Positions 14,483 to 16,125 of a DNA stretch of 16,125 nucleotides are shown here, one piece after another. The position numbers and the translations under genes are program-made. The DNA lies in the NCBI GenBank assembly GCA_043778575.1, contig JAYWFX010000094.1, forward strand, positions 1-16,125, given 5' to 3'. How positions within the stretch are numbered: position 1 is the stretch's first letter; the number at the start of each line of letters is the position of its first letter. This stretch comes from JAYWFX01 sp043778575. GTDB taxonomy: Bacteria; Patescibacteriota; JACMRA01. Below the pieces are notes generated by a model that made no database searches, was not told the origin of the DNA, and saw nothing but the letters and a program-made list of their open reading frames with translations.

Positions 14483-15076
14483 CTATGCTAATGTGACTAG
14501 GGTATATTTCGTCGCAAAAGTATGCATAAACTCTGTCTTACTAAAACTATCCTCCACTACTCCATTTTGACTCAAGCGATTACTGATCATGGAAATGGTG
14601 TCTTCGAATACAAAATAAAAACCTAGATGACGCATACCTCTCGTTTTGGATAATTCCAATGTGTCACCAAAGAAGATCACACCACACTGTGAGTTGAGTA
14701 GTTGATTCAGATCATTTAACCTGCTCAGGAAACCTAACTCTAGTGACTTGTCTAGTTTTTTCATGGTTTGTATTGTTGGAGTATACTGTTTAATAACTGA
14801 CGAGTAAATAACACCTCCCTCACATAGTTTTTTCAGAATAAACCAGACAAACTGAAAACAATCAAAATAACATTCGCGGTCTATGTCAGGTATGACCATG
14901 ATTTCCTGAGTAAAAAAATCTGTATACCTCAAATCTAATCGTTGTTTTTGATGAATATATGGCAATTTGTATTTAGAATCACAATAAAACCTACAAATCT
15001 GAAGTAATTCGTCAAAAACTGAGCTAAAATTCACTCCAAATAATCGGACTTCGGCATCAAATAAATCTATTTGCAT
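14483..15076 (-). CDS. diverged NlpC/P60-like (papain-fold) protein, candidate cysteine hydrolase
   Basis: This is a 197-residue protein without a signal peptide. By pattern I read it as NlpC/P60-like. CYFDCFQFVWFILKKL (69-84) matches the family's FDCSGFV-x-Y-x-x-K block, with C73 as the candidate nucleophile. About 60 residues later comes CGVIFFGD (131-138), matching the PGDLVFF strand, and then RGMRHLGFYFVFED (146-159), matching the HVGIY strand, with H150 as the candidate general base. KYKLPY (35-40) may correspond to the N-terminal G-x-PY block. A third catalytic polar residue is not clear. Such enzymes usually cut peptidoglycan stem peptides, but the absence of an export signal leaves the site of action open. 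I chose ATG 15076, two bases after the atpC stop, with AAAGAG 5 bases upstream; a GTG at 15082 would overlap atpC by 4 bases. The gene call is firm; the family is a hypothesis. Confidence 0.6.
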   Translation of the reverse strand: MQIDLFDAEVRLFGVNFSSVFDELLQICRFYCDSKYKLPYIHQKQRLDLRYTDFFTQEIMVIPDIDRECYFDCFQFVWFILKKLCEGGVIYSSVIKQYTPTIQTMKKLDKSLELGFLSRLNDLNQLLNSQCGVIFFGDTLELSKTRGMRHLGFYFVFEDTISMISNRLSQNGVVEDSFSKTEFMHTFATKYTLVTLA

Positions 15077-15078
15077 GG

Positions 15079-15522
15079 TCACTCTTTAATTTCTTTGAGT
15101 AACTCATACTTGGCAGCTCGTTCCTCTGCTAGTAGTGTGCTGAGTTCAATTTCAGGCTTGTAGTACCCTCCCTGTTCTAAAGCTTCTTTTACCTCGTCTA
15201 GCACTAGTTTATTCCTTTCAATCAAATGCGACTGTTTACCTGAAACATTTTTTTCCTTTGTATCAATCACCTCACCTTCAACCGCATTGACGCTCACTTC
15301 ATTTTGCTTGATTTGCATTATCCCGCCGTTTATCAAGACTATTATTTTTTCAGACTTTTCATCAACCACCTCAGCTAGGCACACATCTAAGGTGACAATT
15401 GTATCCTCATGATCAGCTAAAATGGTTATATCACCATCTGTTGCCCTGACCAACAGACTCTCAGCATCAACTTCGAGTAATGAACTATCAGGAGTTCTAA
15501 TTGTCAGATGAAATAATGGCAT
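15079..15522 (-). CDS. atpC: F1F0 ATP synthase epsilon subunit
   Basis: This 147-residue protein has the N-terminal beta-sandwich of F1 epsilon: MPLFHLTIRTPDSSLLEVDA followed by ESLLVRATDGDITILADHED, which corresponds to the family's P-G-E-F-x-I-L-x-x-H region. The C-terminal helical hairpin (about 97-147; ERNKLVLDEV... LLAEERAAKYELLKEI) is the regulatory element that can inhibit ATP hydrolysis. Epsilon sits on the central stalk with gamma. It follows atpD by 24 bases, as in most atp operons, and its TGA stop is two bases from the ATG of the next gene (or overlaps its GTG), suggesting translational coupling. No SD is visible before ATG 15522. Confidence 0.92.
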   Translation of the reverse strand: MPLFHLTIRTPDSSLLEVDAESLLVRATDGDITILADHEDTIVTLDVCLAEVVDEKSEKIIVLINGGIMQIKQNEVSVNAVEGEVIDTKEKNVSGKQSHLIERNKLVLDEVKEALEQGGYYKPEIELSTLLAEERAAKYELLKEIKE

Positions 15523-15546
15523 TAGTTAAAATTTGTTTTGAGTAAA

Positions 15547-16125
15547 TTAGCTCTTTTTTTGGATTGAATCTATGTTTCCAATGAGGTAAAAGGCACTTTC
15601 AGGATATTCATCAAACTCACCAGCTAATATACGTTTGAACCCGGAAACTGTCTCTGAAATCTTTACAAAACTACCCAGATTTCCAGTGAACTGCTCAGCT
15701 ACATGAAATGGTTGAGTCAAAAATCTCTGAAGCTTTCTGGCACGCAGCACCACCATCCTATCCTCATCTGATAGTTCATCAATACCTAAAATAGCAATAA
15801 TGTCTTTGAGTTCTTTGTATCTTTGGAGAGTTTTGATCACCTGGGTAGCTACGTCATAATGTTCTTTTCCTACAATTTCTGGAGCAAGTGCTGATGATCT
15901 AGAGACAAGTGGATCAACAGCTGGATACAATCCCTGTTCTGACAAACTTCTCTCTAGTACAATAGTAGAATCCAAATGGGCAAAAGCTGTTACTGGCGCT
16001 GGATCAGTATAATCATCAGCGGGTACAAAAATTGCTTGGACAGAAGTCACAGATCCTTTGGTTGTAGATGTAATACGCTCTTGGAGCTTACCCATTTCTT
16101 CGGCTAGATTTGGTTGGTATCCTAC
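15547..16125 (-). CDS. atpD: F1F0 ATP synthase beta subunit, C-terminal part (cut by window end)
   Basis: The frame is open to the window edge; the last 193 residues are present and roughly 275, including the Walker A loop, lie outside. An internal Met at 16093-16095 is not the start, because the codons before it read GYQPNLAEE, the conserved block just before MGxLQERITST. VQAIFVPADDYTDPAP, AFAHLDSTIVLERSL, GLYPAVDPL and ELKDIIAILGIDELSDEDR identify the catalytic beta subunit, and the Tyr in YPAVDPL matches the adenine-stacking Tyr. The C-terminal helical domain ends FDEYPESAFYLIGNID. Odd point: the block after YPAVDPL reads VSRSSAL rather than the near-universal DSTSR. The subunit catalyses ATP synthesis in the F1 hexamer and is the first gene seen of the minus-strand unit running to capA. 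Confidence 0.95.
   Translation of the reverse strand, partial: VGYQPNLAEEMGKLQERITSTTKGSVTSVQAIFVPADDYTDPAPVTAFAHLDSTIVLERSLSEQGLYPAVDPLVSRSSALAPEIVGKEHYDVATQVIKTLQRYKELKDIIAILGIDELSDEDRMVVLRARKLQRFLTQPFHVAEQFTGNLGSFVKISETVSGFKRILAGEFDEYPESAFYLIGNIDSIQKKS

Noticed and set aside
1..16125. Alternative genetic code (TGA read as Gly, as in some candidate phyla)
   Set aside because: TGA ends the SEDS and atpC genes at the expected protein ends, and no conserved gene needs TGA read-through.

Overview
The window looks like chromosomal DNA of a low-GC bacterium (mid-30s percent G+C by eye) with standard stop-codon use: TGA, TAA and TAG all end genes. Three things suggest a Candidate Phyla Radiation/Patescibacteria-type genome. 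Housekeeping enzymes carry large lineage-specific insertions (PNPase, IleRS). Housekeeping genes are scattered among envelope-polysaccharide genes. Most starts lack a clear Shine-Dalgarno sequence, and some promoters sit so close to the start that leaderless mRNAs are likely. This placement is an inference; no 16S or marker tree is available here.

Layout. (1) 1-3182, minus strand: a candidate tiny membrane protein, polynucleotide phosphorylase (pnp) and an unrecognised membrane-anchored coiled-coil protein. (2) 3244-6542, plus strand, compact run: a SEDS-family peptidoglycan polymerase (FtsW/RodA), ribosomal protein bL28, a small membrane-anchored protein with a 'sunset'-like C-terminal domain, and an O-antigen ligase/polymerase-like protein. 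(3) 6507-9408: a second candidate tiny membrane protein and a membrane-anchored GH26-like glycoside hydrolase on the minus strand, divergent from a cellulose-synthase-like processive glycosyltransferase on the plus strand. The 144-bp spacer between the last two is rich in a GTCAAA/TTTGAC motif. (4) 9432-16125, minus strand, one probable transcription unit read right to left: atpD (cut by the window end), atpC, an unannotated protein that I read as a diverged NlpC/P60-like cysteine hydrolase, a 1249-residue isoleucyl-tRNA synthetase with two large insertions, and a CapA-like metallophosphoesterase.

Together the non-housekeeping genes form an envelope theme: glycan synthesis (SEDS, GT2), glycan ligation or polymerisation (O-antigen ligase-like), glycan trimming (GH26-like), CapA, and a possible peptidoglycan hydrolase. 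No tRNA, rRNA, CRISPR, insertion sequence or prophage was seen, and no gene-free stretch exceeds 300 bases. The most interesting points are the NlpC/P60-like reading of the gene after atpC, the IleRS insertion that resembles a decayed histidine-phosphatase fold, the GH26/GT2 divergent pair with its repeated spacer motif, and the His-to-Glu change in the ligase signature.
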